A stretch of DNA of 64,000 nt from DASVTR01 sp033855775 (GTDB lineage: Bacteria; Acidobacteriota; Blastocatellia; Pyrinomonadales; Pyrinomonadaceae), in the NCBI GenBank assembly GCA_033855775.1, contig JAWVFT010000039.1, forward strand, positions 1 through 64,000, given 5' to 3'. The translations under genes and the position numbers were made by a program. Position 1 is the stretch's first letter, and every line of letters begins with the position of its first letter. Positions 17,662-24,595 of this stretch are shown here, piece after piece. The notes under the pieces were generated by a model. That model made no database searches. It was not told the DNA's origin and was given only the letters and a program-made list of their open reading frames with translations.

Positions 17662-18804
17662 TCATCGTTGCGCGTTCAAGGCTTCGTCCAGCGCCGCTTC
17701 GGTCAGCAGCGCTAGTTCGAGCGCGGCGGAGGGATGATGGCGAAAGAAGTCGTTGACATCCGAAGGGAGTTTGAGTTGCGCGAGGCTGACGCCGCGCGCG
17801 GCGAACAGTTCGCGGTAGCGCGTGGCGGCGCGCTCGCCCGCCGTGTCCGCATCGAGCGCGGCGACCACTCGAAAGCGCGCGAGCGGCGCGAGCCATTCCT
17901 CCTTGAAGCCGCCCGCCCCGACGAGGCCGACCGCCGCGAAGCCATGCGCCGAAAGCGTCAGCGTGTCCGTGAATCCTTCGACGAGATAGACAACAGAGTC
18001 GCTCGTCAAATTCTCAAGCGCGTCCAAGTTATAGAGCGAAGGCACGCCGCCGCGCATGTTGTGCCAGCGCGAAGCGACGCCGGAGGCCGTGGCGCGAGCC
18101 TGCAAGTAGACGGCGCGGCCCTCTTGATAAAAGGGAAAGAGCAGGCGGTGATGATAAAAGGTGAGATGCGCCTGAGCGTTGAAGAGGCCGCTCTGCTGCA
18201 ACTCTTCGAGCGCGAAGTTTTCCCGCATGCGGCGCATCACGCGACGATAAGCGCGGCGCGGAAAGTAGGCCACTCCGGCGCGAATCATCGTCCCCGCGTC
18301 AATGCCGCGCCGCGCCAAATAATTGACGCCTTCAGTCTGCTCTTCGCCGCGACAGATGTTTAGAAACTGCTCGCAGACTTTGCTCAAACGCTCCGCCGGC
18401 AGAGGCTCGGAGACTTCCTGCTCCGGCGCGTCCGTATCGGGCGCGGAGCGCGTGGCAAGCGAAGCAGGCGCGCGGCTGCGACTGCCGACGCCAAGGTCGC
18501 GCGCCATCTGCCTGACGGCCTGACCAAACGAAAGGCCGTGCATCAGTTCATAAAAACGGATAGCGTCGCCTCCTTCATCGCGCGAGAAGCAATGAAAGAG
18601 TCCGCGCCGCAGGTCAACGGAGAGACTGGGGTTGCCCTTGCCGCTGTGCGCGTGCGCGGGAATCGGGCAGTGTGTGTGAAGCTGCGCGCCGCTGGCCCGT
18701 CCTTCCTGACAGTAACGATTGTAGAAGGCGCGATAGTCAACGCGCGCCTTGACCTCTTCGCACAACTCGCGCAAGCCCACGCTCGTCCGGCCACGTTGCT
18801 CCAT
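17662..18804 (-). CDS. Short CHC2/Toprim DNA primase-like protein
   Basis: I choose the ATG at 18804 (MEQRGRTSVGLREL, 380 residues); upstream codons are encoded by a 7-nt repeat tract. Residues 40-105 resemble the DnaG zinc-ribbon region: CPIPAH at 46-51, NPSLSVD, and HCFSRDEGGDAI at 71-82. The fourth zinc ligand is not a Cys (Arg75), and the Cys-His spacing is longer than in DnaG. A primase core follows, with a Toprim domain carrying YLVEGFTD and VAALDADTAGERAA, the intact Glu and DxDxxG metal site. There is no C-terminal helicase-binding domain, so this is not the housekeeping DnaG but a phage- or plasmid-like primase. It lies downstream of an IrrE-like gene. Confidence 0.8.
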   Translation of the reverse strand: MEQRGRTSVGLRELCEEVKARVDYRAFYNRYCQEGRASGAQLHTHCPIPAHAHSGKGNPSLSVDLRRGLFHCFSRDEGGDAIRFYELMHGLSFGQAVRQMARDLGVGSRSRAPASLATRSAPDTDAPEQEVSEPLPAERLSKVCEQFLNICRGEEQTEGVNYLARRGIDAGTMIRAGVAYFPRRAYRRVMRRMRENFALEELQQSGLFNAQAHLTFYHHRLLFPFYQEGRAVYLQARATASGVASRWHNMRGGVPSLYNLDALENLTSDSVVYLVEGFTDTLTLSAHGFAAVGLVGAGGFKEEWLAPLARFRVVAALDADTAGERAATRYRELFAARGVSLAQLKLPSDVNDFFRHHPSAALELALLTEAALDEALNAQR

Positions 18805-18936
18805 AAGACAAAAGGCGGAAAGTCGAAAAGGTAGAAGTCGGAAGAAGCCGCAAGGCGACAACGAAGGACGCGCGCCTCTATCTGTCAAACTGTCAAAGCG
18901 ATTTCCGCGCGGCTGTCGCCCGTTCGCTTTTGTCTT

Positions 18937-19596
18937 TTACGTGCGCGTCACGCGTCCGTTTCCGGCAAACTGCTCGCGCCTGAAGCGCATTTCGTCCGGG
19001 TGTCGCTTTTTGTATTCGGCCCACAAGCGCGAAACCTTGATGCGGTATTCAATCAACTCGCGGCTGACGTTGAAGCGCTGCGCGATGTCTCTGGAAGTCA
19101 TGCCACGCAAAACGAAGCGGCGCAACGACGTGTACGGCACAAGCGCGGCAGCCCCGACGGCGTAAGCAGCCTCTTCATCATCGTCGTTATAATCGCGCGA
19201 AGCGGTCTTGCCGTTTTTATCCTCGGCGACGATGTGCAGGCGATTGGCCTTGTGGCCCAGAAAGACGTGGCAGACCTCTTCCATCAAGGTCGCGTTGTTG
19301 CGCTGCGCCCCATGTCGCGGATTGAGTATGACGAGCCGCCAACCGTTCGGCAGCGGTCGCGCCGTAGTTCCGCCAGACCATGCGTTCGAGCCTGTGCCGA
19401 GCAGATGCCCCCGCGCCTCCTCCGAGAGTCCCTTAATCTTCTCGAAGTCTATCACCAACAGCTTCGCGTAATCGGCCAACGCAAACGGGTCTAACGGCTC
19501 GTCGTCGCGCCTCAAGCCCGCAAACTCCCGCAGGCCCTGAGCGCGCAACTCGTACTGGCGTCCCTTAAACGTCGGCGGATAAAGAGGCTCGTCCAC
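18937..19596 (-). CDS. ImmA/IrrE family protein
   Basis: A protein of 219 residues. The family core is visible: NNATLMEEVCHVFLGHKANR, followed about 25 residues later by DDDEEAAYAVGAAALVP. The C-terminal helical part SRDIAQRFNVSRELIEYRIK is typical of ImmA/IrrE proteins. In the zinc motif HExxH the first His is replaced: the chain reads EEVCH, though the second His, a downstream GH and the distal Glu are there. IrrE and ImmA proteins cleave XRE repressors; an XRE gene lies 0.7 kb upstream on the same strand, making it the likely partner. Whether this copy is an active protease is uncertain. Confidence 0.8.
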   Translation of the reverse strand: MDEPLYPPTFKGRQYELRAQGLREFAGLRRDDEPLDPFALADYAKLLVIDFEKIKGLSEEARGHLLGTGSNAWSGGTTARPLPNGWRLVILNPRHGAQRNNATLMEEVCHVFLGHKANRLHIVAEDKNGKTASRDYNDDDEEAAYAVGAAALVPYTSLRRFVLRGMTSRDIAQRFNVSRELIEYRIKVSRLWAEYKKRHPDEMRFRREQFAGNGRVTRT

Positions 19597-19616
19597 GAAA
19601 TGAATTATACCTTGTC

Positions 19617-19925
19617 TTAAATGGAATCAAGGAAGCCATCAAAGATATTTTCTATATCTCGTGAGCTATGCAACACTCGCAGAATCTCAACCACGTCATC
19701 AAACGGCTGATAGAAGATATAATAATCCTTGACCACGAAACTTCGGAGATTAATCAATAATCTATCTTCACCACGCCCCATGTGTGGATGGTCACGCAGC
19801 AGAGCGAACTTGCCGGTTAGCTCTTTAATGAGCTTGCTCGCCGCTTCCGCGTTATGCTCAGCGACGTACGCCCAAATCTTTCGCAAGTCTTCTTCGGCAG
19901 CAGCGGCGACCTTAACAGTGCGCAT
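19617..19925 (-). CDS. parE: ParE/RelE-type toxin
   Basis: The chosen ATG at 19925 overlaps the antitoxin stop by one base (TGATG), which implies translational coupling; a GTG one codon earlier is possible. The ~102-residue product fits ParE: VAAAAEEDLRKIWAYVAEHN, DHPHMGRGEDRL, then FVVKDYYIFYQPFDDVVEIL and VLHSSRDI. ParE toxins inhibit DNA gyrase; RelE relatives cut mRNA, and the ParD-type partner here favours ParE. It lies 20 bp upstream of the IrrE-like gene on the same strand. Confidence 0.85.
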   Translation of the reverse strand: MRTVKVAAAAEEDLRKIWAYVAEHNAEAASKLIKELTGKFALLRDHPHMGRGEDRLLINLRSFVVKDYYIFYQPFDDVVEILRVLHSSRDIENIFDGFLDSI

Positions 19926-20203
19926 CACGGCTTCCCTGAAGCATTCTGTTTTTCCAGCCCTTGCTTAATAATCTCGTCGGAGAAGGCTTCAAGTTCAGCA
20001 TCAGTTCCGCAGGCCCTAAATCGTCCTTGCTCGATGTCCTCAACGCCGCACATGATTTCCCTGCGTAGGGCAGCCATTCCTTTCTCTTGCGCTTCCAGCA
20101 AGCGCAAGCTGGCGATGATGACCTCATCGGCAGATTTATACGCCCCGCTTTTGACCTTCTCATTTATCAATTCTTCAAGCTCGTCAGTCAGCGTAATAGC
20201 CAT
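19925..20203 (-). CDS. parD: ParD-type antitoxin
   Basis: The start ATG at 20203 follows GAGGTGA by 4 nt, a strong ribosome binding site. The 92-residue product begins MAITLTDELEELINEKVKSG and continues AYKSADEVIIASLRLLEA, the ribbon-helix-helix of ParD family antitoxins. The acidic C-terminal tail would wrap the toxin. The stop overlaps the toxin start. ParD-type proteins usually repress their own operon. A hairpin at 20272-20304 separates this pair from the XRE gene upstream. Confidence 0.87.
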   Translation of the reverse strand: MAITLTDELEELINEKVKSGAYKSADEVIIASLRLLEAQEKGMAALRREIMCGVEDIEQGRFRACGTDAELEAFSDEIIKQGLEKQNASGKP

Positions 20204-20271
20204 TGTTTCACCTCGCTGATAATGATGCCTTCTCCAGCCGCAAGATTCAAGGTTGCCGCTCAACAGCAAAA

Positions 20272-20304
20272 CAGGCGCTCAACCCACGATGAGCCGAGCG
20301 CCTG
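20272..20304 (-). terminator. Hairpin after the XRE gene
   Basis: CAGGCGCTC (20272-20280) pairs perfectly with 20296-20304. On the minus strand the stem is followed by a short T-rich run (TGTTTTGCTG). It would end or attenuate the XRE transcript before parD. Confidence 0.55.
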
Positions 20305-20336
20305 ATTGACTTGAGAAAACTTGAAACTGTCTTCGC

Positions 20337-20756
20337 TTACTTGCGCCTGCGCCCGCGCGTCTCTTCGCCGGGATGACTGAACTGCGCGTAGGCGACGCGG
20401 AAGAGTTCGGAGAGGGCTTTGGCCGTCTCCGGCGAGAGATTGCGGTCGGCGCGCAGGTGCGCTTCGACGATCTCCGGCGTGGACTCTTGCGGGAAATAGA
20501 CGACCGCCGCGTCCTCGCCCGCCTCGCGGCCTCCGCCCATGATGCGTTCCATGGGCACGTTGAGCCAGGAGGTGAGGCGCGCGATATTGTCGGCGTCGGG
20601 CTTGCCCGTGCCGTTTTCGATGCGCGAGAGCGTCGAGGCTGAAACGCCTGTTTCATCGGCCACGTCGCGCAGGCTCAAGCCCTGCTCCTCGCGTTTGCGG
20701 CGGATGGCCCGCCCCAGTTCCACCGTATTTACTAAGCTTTTTGCGTATTCTGCCAT
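20337..20756 (-). CDS. XRE family repressor, DdrO-like in size and context
   Basis: A protein of 139 residues with GGAGG upstream of the ATG. Residues about 11-66 are a classic XRE helix-turn-helix (LGRAIRRKREEQGLSLRDVA, SASTLSRIENGTGKPDADNI). The C-terminal ~60 residues are helical (PEIVEAHLRADRNLSPETAK, ALSELFRVAYAQF) and end in a basic tail. The size and two-domain layout match repressors cleaved by IrrE/ImmA proteases, such as DdrO of Deinococcus. An IrrE-like gene lies downstream on the same strand and a Rad52-type gene is divergent. Its promoter carries a TGTTTCA half site at the -10 box, suggesting autoregulation (inference). Confidence 0.85.
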   Translation of the reverse strand: MAEYAKSLVNTVELGRAIRRKREEQGLSLRDVADETGVSASTLSRIENGTGKPDADNIARLTSWLNVPMERIMGGGREAGEDAAVVYFPQESTPEIVEAHLRADRNLSPETAKALSELFRVAYAQFSHPGEETRGRRRK

Positions 20757-20822
20757 AATTCTCGGCCTCCTTCCAGCGCGCGCCCTGACGCTTGTTCGCG
20801 CACGGCCCGCCCTCTAACACCC

Positions 20823-20829
20823 TGAAACA
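20823..20829. promoter_or_regulatory. TGTTTCA half-operator at the XRE promoter
   Basis: TGAAACA on the plus strand (TGTTTCA on the minus) overlaps the proposed -10 of the XRE gene and equals one arm of the palindrome at 20898-20915. Confidence 0.45.
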
Positions 20830-20854
20830 TATCACAGGAAAATTTTAGATGCAA
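20826..20854 (-). promoter_or_regulatory. Promoter of the XRE gene
   Basis: On the minus strand TTGCAT (20854-20849), a 17-nt spacer and TATGTT (20831-20826), about 70 bp before the XRE start. It is arranged back-to-back with the plus-strand promoter, with only 15 bp between the two -35 boxes. Confidence 0.6.
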
Positions 20855-20869
20855 CACTTTGTTTTATGC

Positions 20870-20898
20870 TTGCAACAAAATGGAACCCGTGGTACACT
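20870..20898 (+). promoter_or_regulatory. Promoter of the coiled-coil/SWIM-Rad52 operon
   Basis: TTGCAA (20870-20875), exactly 17 nt, then TACACT (20893-20898). The -10 box runs straight into the palindrome at 20898-20915, so a bound repressor would block it. Confidence 0.65.
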
Positions 20899-20915
20899 GT
20901 TTCACGTATGAAACA
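20898..20915. promoter_or_regulatory. Palindromic operator TGTTTCA-CGTA-TGAAACA
   Basis: A perfect 7-bp inverted repeat with a 4-bp centre directly after the -10 box of the plus-strand promoter. The arm TGTTTCA also occurs at the -10 of the divergent XRE promoter. The natural candidate binder is the adjacent XRE repressor; its position is comparable to repressor sites in Deinococcus damage-response promoters. Confidence 0.6.
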
Positions 20916-20958
20916 GATGAGAACGACGGTCTGGATCAATACGAGAGGAACAAGAGTC

Positions 20959-21168
20959 GTGAGCCAAGAATATATCTGGGAAACGTTCGATAGTTTGTTC
21001 AAGACGGTGCACAGGCAGGGCCGCCGCGTCGAAGAACTCGAAGCGCGCATCGCCACACTCGAACGCCGTTTGAGCGAGCCTTCGCCCAAGCAGCCCGCGC
21101 AGGCTCAGCAGCAGCAGGCGCAGCCCTTGAGCAGTTTCGAAGAGATGCCCGCAGAGCGCGCGGCCTAA
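20959..21168 (+). CDS. Small coiled-coil protein
   Basis: I choose GTG at 20959 because AGAGGAA precedes it at good spacing; the in-frame ATGs at 20908 and 20917 lie inside the operator or the predicted start of transcription. The product is about 69 residues: MSQEYIWETFDSLFKTVHRQ, then a short coiled coil (EELEARIATLERRL), then a Pro/Gln-rich tail. No family is recognised. It is the first gene of the operon with the SWIM-Rad52 gene 25 bp downstream, so it may be a small accessory or adaptor to that protein (inference). Confidence 0.6.
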   Translation: MSQEYIWETFDSLFKTVHRQGRRVEELEARIATLERRLSEPSPKQPAQAQQQQAQPLSSFEEMPAERAA

Positions 21169-21193
21169 CGAATTTTCGGAGGACTTTAAAGCC

Positions 21194-22504
21194 ATGTCAG
21201 CAACCACAGCACAAGCCGGAACGACCGACAAGAAAGCCGTCATGCGCGACAAGCGCGCGCAGGGCATCGCGGCGATGGGCTTAGTGACGCGCGAGGGCGA
21301 CCGCTTTCGCGTGGCGACGCCGACCCTTCGCGGGCGCAAGAGCAGTTACGAAGTCTGGCGCGACGATGCTGGCAAGGTGCGTTGCTCTTGTCTCGAATAT
21401 GAAGAGCAGGCGACCGAAGACACCACGTTCCGCTGCGAGCACATTCTCGCGGTCAAGCATTCGCTTCTGGCAAGAAATACGGAAGCGGTAATGAAGCAAC
21501 AGCCCGCGCCCGCCGAGCCGACCGCTGCCAACGCGCAGCCGGCAGAGCAGGCCACGGCGGTTGCGCCCAACACAAACGCAAACGCATCCGAGAAGCGTGA
21601 GACGAAAGAGGCGGCGCAAGTCGTCGCCACGGAAGTCGCACGCTCCGAACGGGAGCAGGCGAAAGTTGAAATGGAAGAGGCGGAAACCGCTGCGGCTGAA
21701 GCCGAGGCGGCGGAAGTCTCCAACGTTCGCTCGCTCGCGCAACACATCAACAGTGAGGAGCAAGAAATGAACAAGAATCAAGAGAGAACTAAAACCGCCA
21801 TCGCCCGCGCGACCGAAACGGAAGAGCCGGGCGAGATGGCCTTGACGGCAGAGCCCGTGGCCTCAGTGCTTCCGCTCGCCTTCACCAACACCCTGCGCGC
21901 TCTCAAGCAGCAGGTTGACCCGAACGTCATCAAGACCCGCGAGGGCTGGAAAGACCGTCAGGGCAACACGCACATGGTCGAGTACGTCGAGTGGCACGCC
22001 GTCGCAGACATCCTGGACCGCGTGGCCCCGACATGGCAGCACGCCGTTCGCAACGTCACGCAGATTGGCGAGATGGTGGCCGTCACCGCCGCCATCACGA
22101 TTGACGGCGTAACGCGCGAAGGCGTCGGCACCGGCACAGCCGAAAGCGAGATGGGCATCAAGAAGGCGGAGCACGACGCCTTGAAGCGCGCGGCTGTCAA
22201 GTTCGGCATCGCGCGCGAGTTGTACCAGCGCGAGTCGGAAGTGATTGAGAAGGAAGGCGCGGCACAGCCCGCAGAGTTTCCGCGCGACCCGCTCGCTAAG
22301 TCCATGGCCGACCTCGTGACGCCGAAGCAACTCGGCATGATTCGCGCGTTGGCCCGCGAGGCCGCCGTCGATGTCGAGGAAGAGTGCCAGAACGTGCTGC
22401 GCTGCAAGACGGACGAACTGTCGAAGCGCGCCGCCTCCAGCTTCATAGACCATCTCAAGGGTCTACAGCAGGAAGCGACTGGCGGCATGCGCCGCGCCAG
22501 CTAA
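21194..22504 (+). CDS. SWIM zinc finger - Rad52/DdrA-like annealing protein fusion
   Basis: A protein of 436 residues. Residues 50-90 hold a SWIM zinc finger with ligands Cys64, Cys66, Cys81 and His83 (CxC-x14-CxH). Residues 100-220 are an Ala/Glu-rich linker. Residues about 226-348 match the Rad52/Rad22 fold of single-strand annealing proteins: VEYVEWHAVADILDRVAPTW, VAVTAAITIDG, and GVGTG followed by KKAEHDALKRAAVKFGIARE. Residues 373-425 (VTPKQLGMIRALAREAA, LSKRAASSFIDHLKGL) are a helical tail seen on phage-type annealing proteins. DdrA of Deinococcus belongs to the Rad52 family. GGAGG lies 11 nt before the ATG. A second strong start exists inside the gene at 21767. Confidence 0.8.
   Translation: MSATTAQAGTTDKKAVMRDKRAQGIAAMGLVTREGDRFRVATPTLRGRKSSYEVWRDDAGKVRCSCLEYEEQATEDTTFRCEHILAVKHSLLARNTEAVMKQQPAPAEPTAANAQPAEQATAVAPNTNANASEKRETKEAAQVVATEVARSEREQAKVEMEEAETAAAEAEAAEVSNVRSLAQHINSEEQEMNKNQERTKTAIARATETEEPGEMALTAEPVASVLPLAFTNTLRALKQQVDPNVIKTREGWKDRQGNTHMVEYVEWHAVADILDRVAPTWQHAVRNVTQIGEMVAVTAAITIDGVTREGVGTGTAESEMGIKKAEHDALKRAAVKFGIARELYQRESEVIEKEGAAQPAEFPRDPLAKSMADLVTPKQLGMIRALAREAAVDVEEECQNVLRCKTDELSKRAASSFIDHLKGLQQEATGGMRRAS
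21755..21769 (+). promoter_or_regulatory. Internal ribosome binding site and ATG for a Rad52-only form
   Basis: GAGGAG (21755-21760), a 6-nt spacer and ATG (21767-21769) lie in frame at codon 192, just before the Rad52 domain. Initiation here would give a 245-residue protein without the SWIM finger. It is a better Shine-Dalgarno than that of the full-length start. Confidence 0.5.
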
Positions 22505-22632
22505 GACGAGACGCGTGGACCGAGGCGACGCGGAGACCGAGGAGAAAAAGCAAGCTTGAGAATCAAGCTCATGTTTTAAACTCAGCGTCAACGCGTCTCC
22601 TCTTCAACGCGTCCCGAAAGGGGGTTTGAAGA
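22505..22632 (+). other. Intergenic leader with 7-nt repeats and a small hairpin
   Basis: GACGCGG-type words spaced at about 7 nt are followed by the hairpin AGCTTGA-GAA-TCAAGCT, then more CGCGTC words. No gene or clear promoter seen. Confidence 0.45.
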
Positions 22633-23154
22633 ATGATGACACAGCAACTACTTGAAGAGATGAAACCGCTCAACCTCGAACTCGATTACGCGGACGAGGC
22701 GACCGTCCAGACGGCGCGCTCGAAGCAGACTGAAGAGTCTGAGGAAGCGGCTGAGACACGCTCGAAGAAAGAGCAAATCCTCGCGCTGTACGAGAGCGGG
22801 ATGACGGACATCGCGCAGATTGTGCGGCGTGTGACGGCGCGGCCTTCATACGTCGCGCAGGTCTTGCAGGGAGCCGGGCTGATTTCCGGCTACTTCGATT
22901 TGTACACGACGACGGCGCGCGAGCAGAACGTCTACTCGCGTTTCTTTCGCAACGTGCTCAGCTTCAAAACCGTTGAGGCTTCGCGCGAATCGGTGCAGAA
23001 GATTGAGCGTCTCTACAACTACTTTGAGCGTTTGGGAGATCGCGCCGGACAGCATCAGGCGATGGTGCTGGCGTTGACCGGCAAGAATCGCGCCCGTTGG
23101 AGCGGGAAGCAGGAAGAGTCGGAAGTTTTCAGTGAATGGCTCGCCGCGCATTAA
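22633..23154 (+). CDS. Helix-turn-helix protein of unknown function
   Basis: A protein of 173 residues with GGGGG a few bases before the ATG. Residues about 44-80 look like a helix-turn-helix (KKEQILALYESGMTDIAQIV, then VAQVLQGAGL). The rest is helical and basic (SRESVQKIERLYNYFERLGD, ALTGKNRARWSGKQEE). I do not recognise a named family. It is co-directional with the SWIM-Rad52 gene, 128 bp downstream, and a strong terminator follows at 23226-23270, so it probably closes this operon. A DNA-binding role is inferred from the helix-turn-helix only. Confidence 0.7.
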   Translation: MMTQQLLEEMKPLNLELDYADEATVQTARSKQTEESEEAAETRSKKEQILALYESGMTDIAQIVRRVTARPSYVAQVLQGAGLISGYFDLYTTTAREQNVYSRFFRNVLSFKTVEASRESVQKIERLYNYFERLGDRAGQHQAMVLALTGKNRARWSGKQEESEVFSEWLAAH

Positions 23155-23225
23155 GAGCCGAACATTTTTAAGAGAGAACCAAATAGTCGCTTCACAAATT
23201 GAAGCGCGAACAAGGAGTGGGTTTG

Positions 23226-23270
23226 AAAAGATGAGCTTTCCAAAGTTGTTGGAAGCTCATCTTTTCTTTT
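23226..23270 (+). terminator. Rho-independent terminator
   Basis: AAAAGATGAGCTTTCC (23226-23241) pairs with GGAAGCTCATCTTTT (23251-23265) with one bulged T, followed by CTTTT. It ends the plus-strand SWIM-Rad52/HTH operon. Confidence 0.8.
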
Positions 23271-23359
23271 ACTCGCTTTCTTCAGCGGCAATCCTCGCAA
23301 GCAGCACGCGGAAAGCGTCCCGTCAATTGCACAACTTACACGTCGAGGAGAAAACAGCA

Positions 23360-23782
23360 ATGGCCGAACAGGCAAAAGCATTCGAGATGCCCGCAGAGGG
23401 CGTCATTTGTTGGAACGAACTGGCAAGCAAGGATGTCGAAGGCGCGCGGAAATTTTACGCGGAGCTTTTGGGCTGGACGATGAAACAGAGCGAAGCCGCC
23501 GGGATGAACTACACGGAGTTTCAGGCGGCGGGCCGTCCCATCGGCGGCATGTATCAATTGACCGCAGAGTGTGGCGGGGCAGACACCCCTTCGCATTGGA
23601 CGGCCTACGTCGCCGTCTCGGACGTTGACGCTTCGGCGAAGCGTGTCGAAGAGTTAGGCGGCCAAATTCGCGTGCCGCCGATGGACATTCCAAACGTCGG
23701 TCGCTTCTGCGTCATCACAGACCCGACCGGAGCGAGCATCTCGCTCATCACCATGCGCCCGATGGTTCCCGCAGGCGCGTAA
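23360..23782 (+). CDS. VOC (glyoxalase/bleomycin resistance) family protein
   Basis: The ATG at 23360 follows GAGGAG by 9 nt and gives a 140-residue protein starting MAEQAKAFEMPAEGV. The VOC fold shows in VICWNELASKDVEGARKFYA, ELLGWTMK, and SHWTAYVAVSDVDASAKRVE, ending GRFCVITDPTGASISLI. It is of the class that also includes YycE-like hydroxylase-related proteins with two beta-alpha-beta units. Its substrate is unknown. The upstream gap holds only the terminator of the preceding operon. Confidence 0.85.
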   Translation: MAEQAKAFEMPAEGVICWNELASKDVEGARKFYAELLGWTMKQSEAAGMNYTEFQAAGRPIGGMYQLTAECGGADTPSHWTAYVAVSDVDASAKRVEELGGQIRVPPMDIPNVGRFCVITDPTGASISLITMRPMVPAGA

Positions 23783-24004
23783 TAATTCCAACGCGCCGTC
23801 AAACAGGATTGACGGGAGCGCGGCCTTTGCGACACTGAGCCGCGCTCTCGTCCGAACCCTTCGCAGAATTTTCGCTTGAGCCGGTCGCGGCAGCCGCTCT
23901 CCGCCACGTCTCAAGCGAGCCGAACAGCACGCCTCGCTCTACCTTGATAATCAAACCGTGCGCGTCCACGCGCGCGCCATCCAACATTGAAGGAGCAGAG
24001 ATAT

Positions 24005-24496
24005 ATGACTAAGAAACTGAGCTTGACCCTCGCGCTTATTTTCATCACAACGAGCGGGCTGATTGCCTTGAACGCTCGTTCCGCCACCGCCGAACAACCG
24101 CAGCAAGCCATTGCCGCGCAACTCATCGCCCGCGAGAAGGCCGCCAACGAAGCATGGCAGCGCAAGGACAAAGCCTTCTGGGCCGACTACCTCTCCGACG
24201 ACGGGACTGCCTTCTTCTCACAAAGCCCTTACCTCGAATCCGACCCCAAGACCAACTTCATCCCGAAGTTTGAGCAGTATGCAGACATGATGAAAATCCT
24301 CGACTTCCAGATGTACAACCCGCACGTGCAAATTTACGGCGAGACGGCTGTGCTCACCTACAACGCCAGTTCGACCGTCAACTTCAGCGGGCGCGTGATG
24401 AGCTACACCAGCAAAGTCACCTCCGTCTATGTGAAGCAGGGCAACACATGGCGCGTCGTTCACACGCACGAATCCATGAACCCCGGAGCGCAATAA
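24005..24496 (+). CDS. Secreted SnoaL/NTF2-like protein
   Basis: The ATG at 24005 follows AAGGAG at good distance. The 163-residue product starts MTKKLSLTLALIFITTSGLI, a signal peptide cleaved near an Ala-rich site before AEQPQQAIAA. The mature part is an NTF2-like (DUF4440/SnoaL) fold: LIAREKAANEAWQRKDKAFW, YADMMKILDF, VQIYGETAVLTYNAS, SVYVKQGNTWRVVHTHES. Such domains bind small ligands or act as simple enzymes; no catalytic set can be assigned. It is probably periplasmic. Confidence 0.8.
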   Translation: MTKKLSLTLALIFITTSGLIALNARSATAEQPQQAIAAQLIAREKAANEAWQRKDKAFWADYLSDDGTAFFSQSPYLESDPKTNFIPKFEQYADMMKILDFQMYNPHVQIYGETAVLTYNASSTVNFSGRVMSYTSKVTSVYVKQGNTWRVVHTHESMNPGAQ

Positions 24497-24595
24497 GCAA
24501 GCAGGCGCGGGCGCAACGGAGAGCGGACAGAACTCTCTAGCGCGCGTCGCTTCCCTTTCAAGACGGGCGCCGCATTTCAAAGGAGACGATTTAAG

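Noticed and set aside
17662..18804. Housekeeping dnaG
   Set aside because: Lacks the C-terminal helicase-binding domain, has an incomplete zinc ribbon, and is not next to rpoD or rpsU.
20832..21089. Minus-strand 85-codon frame across the divergent promoter region
   Set aside because: It overlaps two good promoters, the operator and the start of the coiled-coil gene.
17662..23154. Prophage remnant
   Set aside because: Apart from the primase-like and annealing-type proteins no integrase, capsid, tail, lysis or att-like repeat was found.
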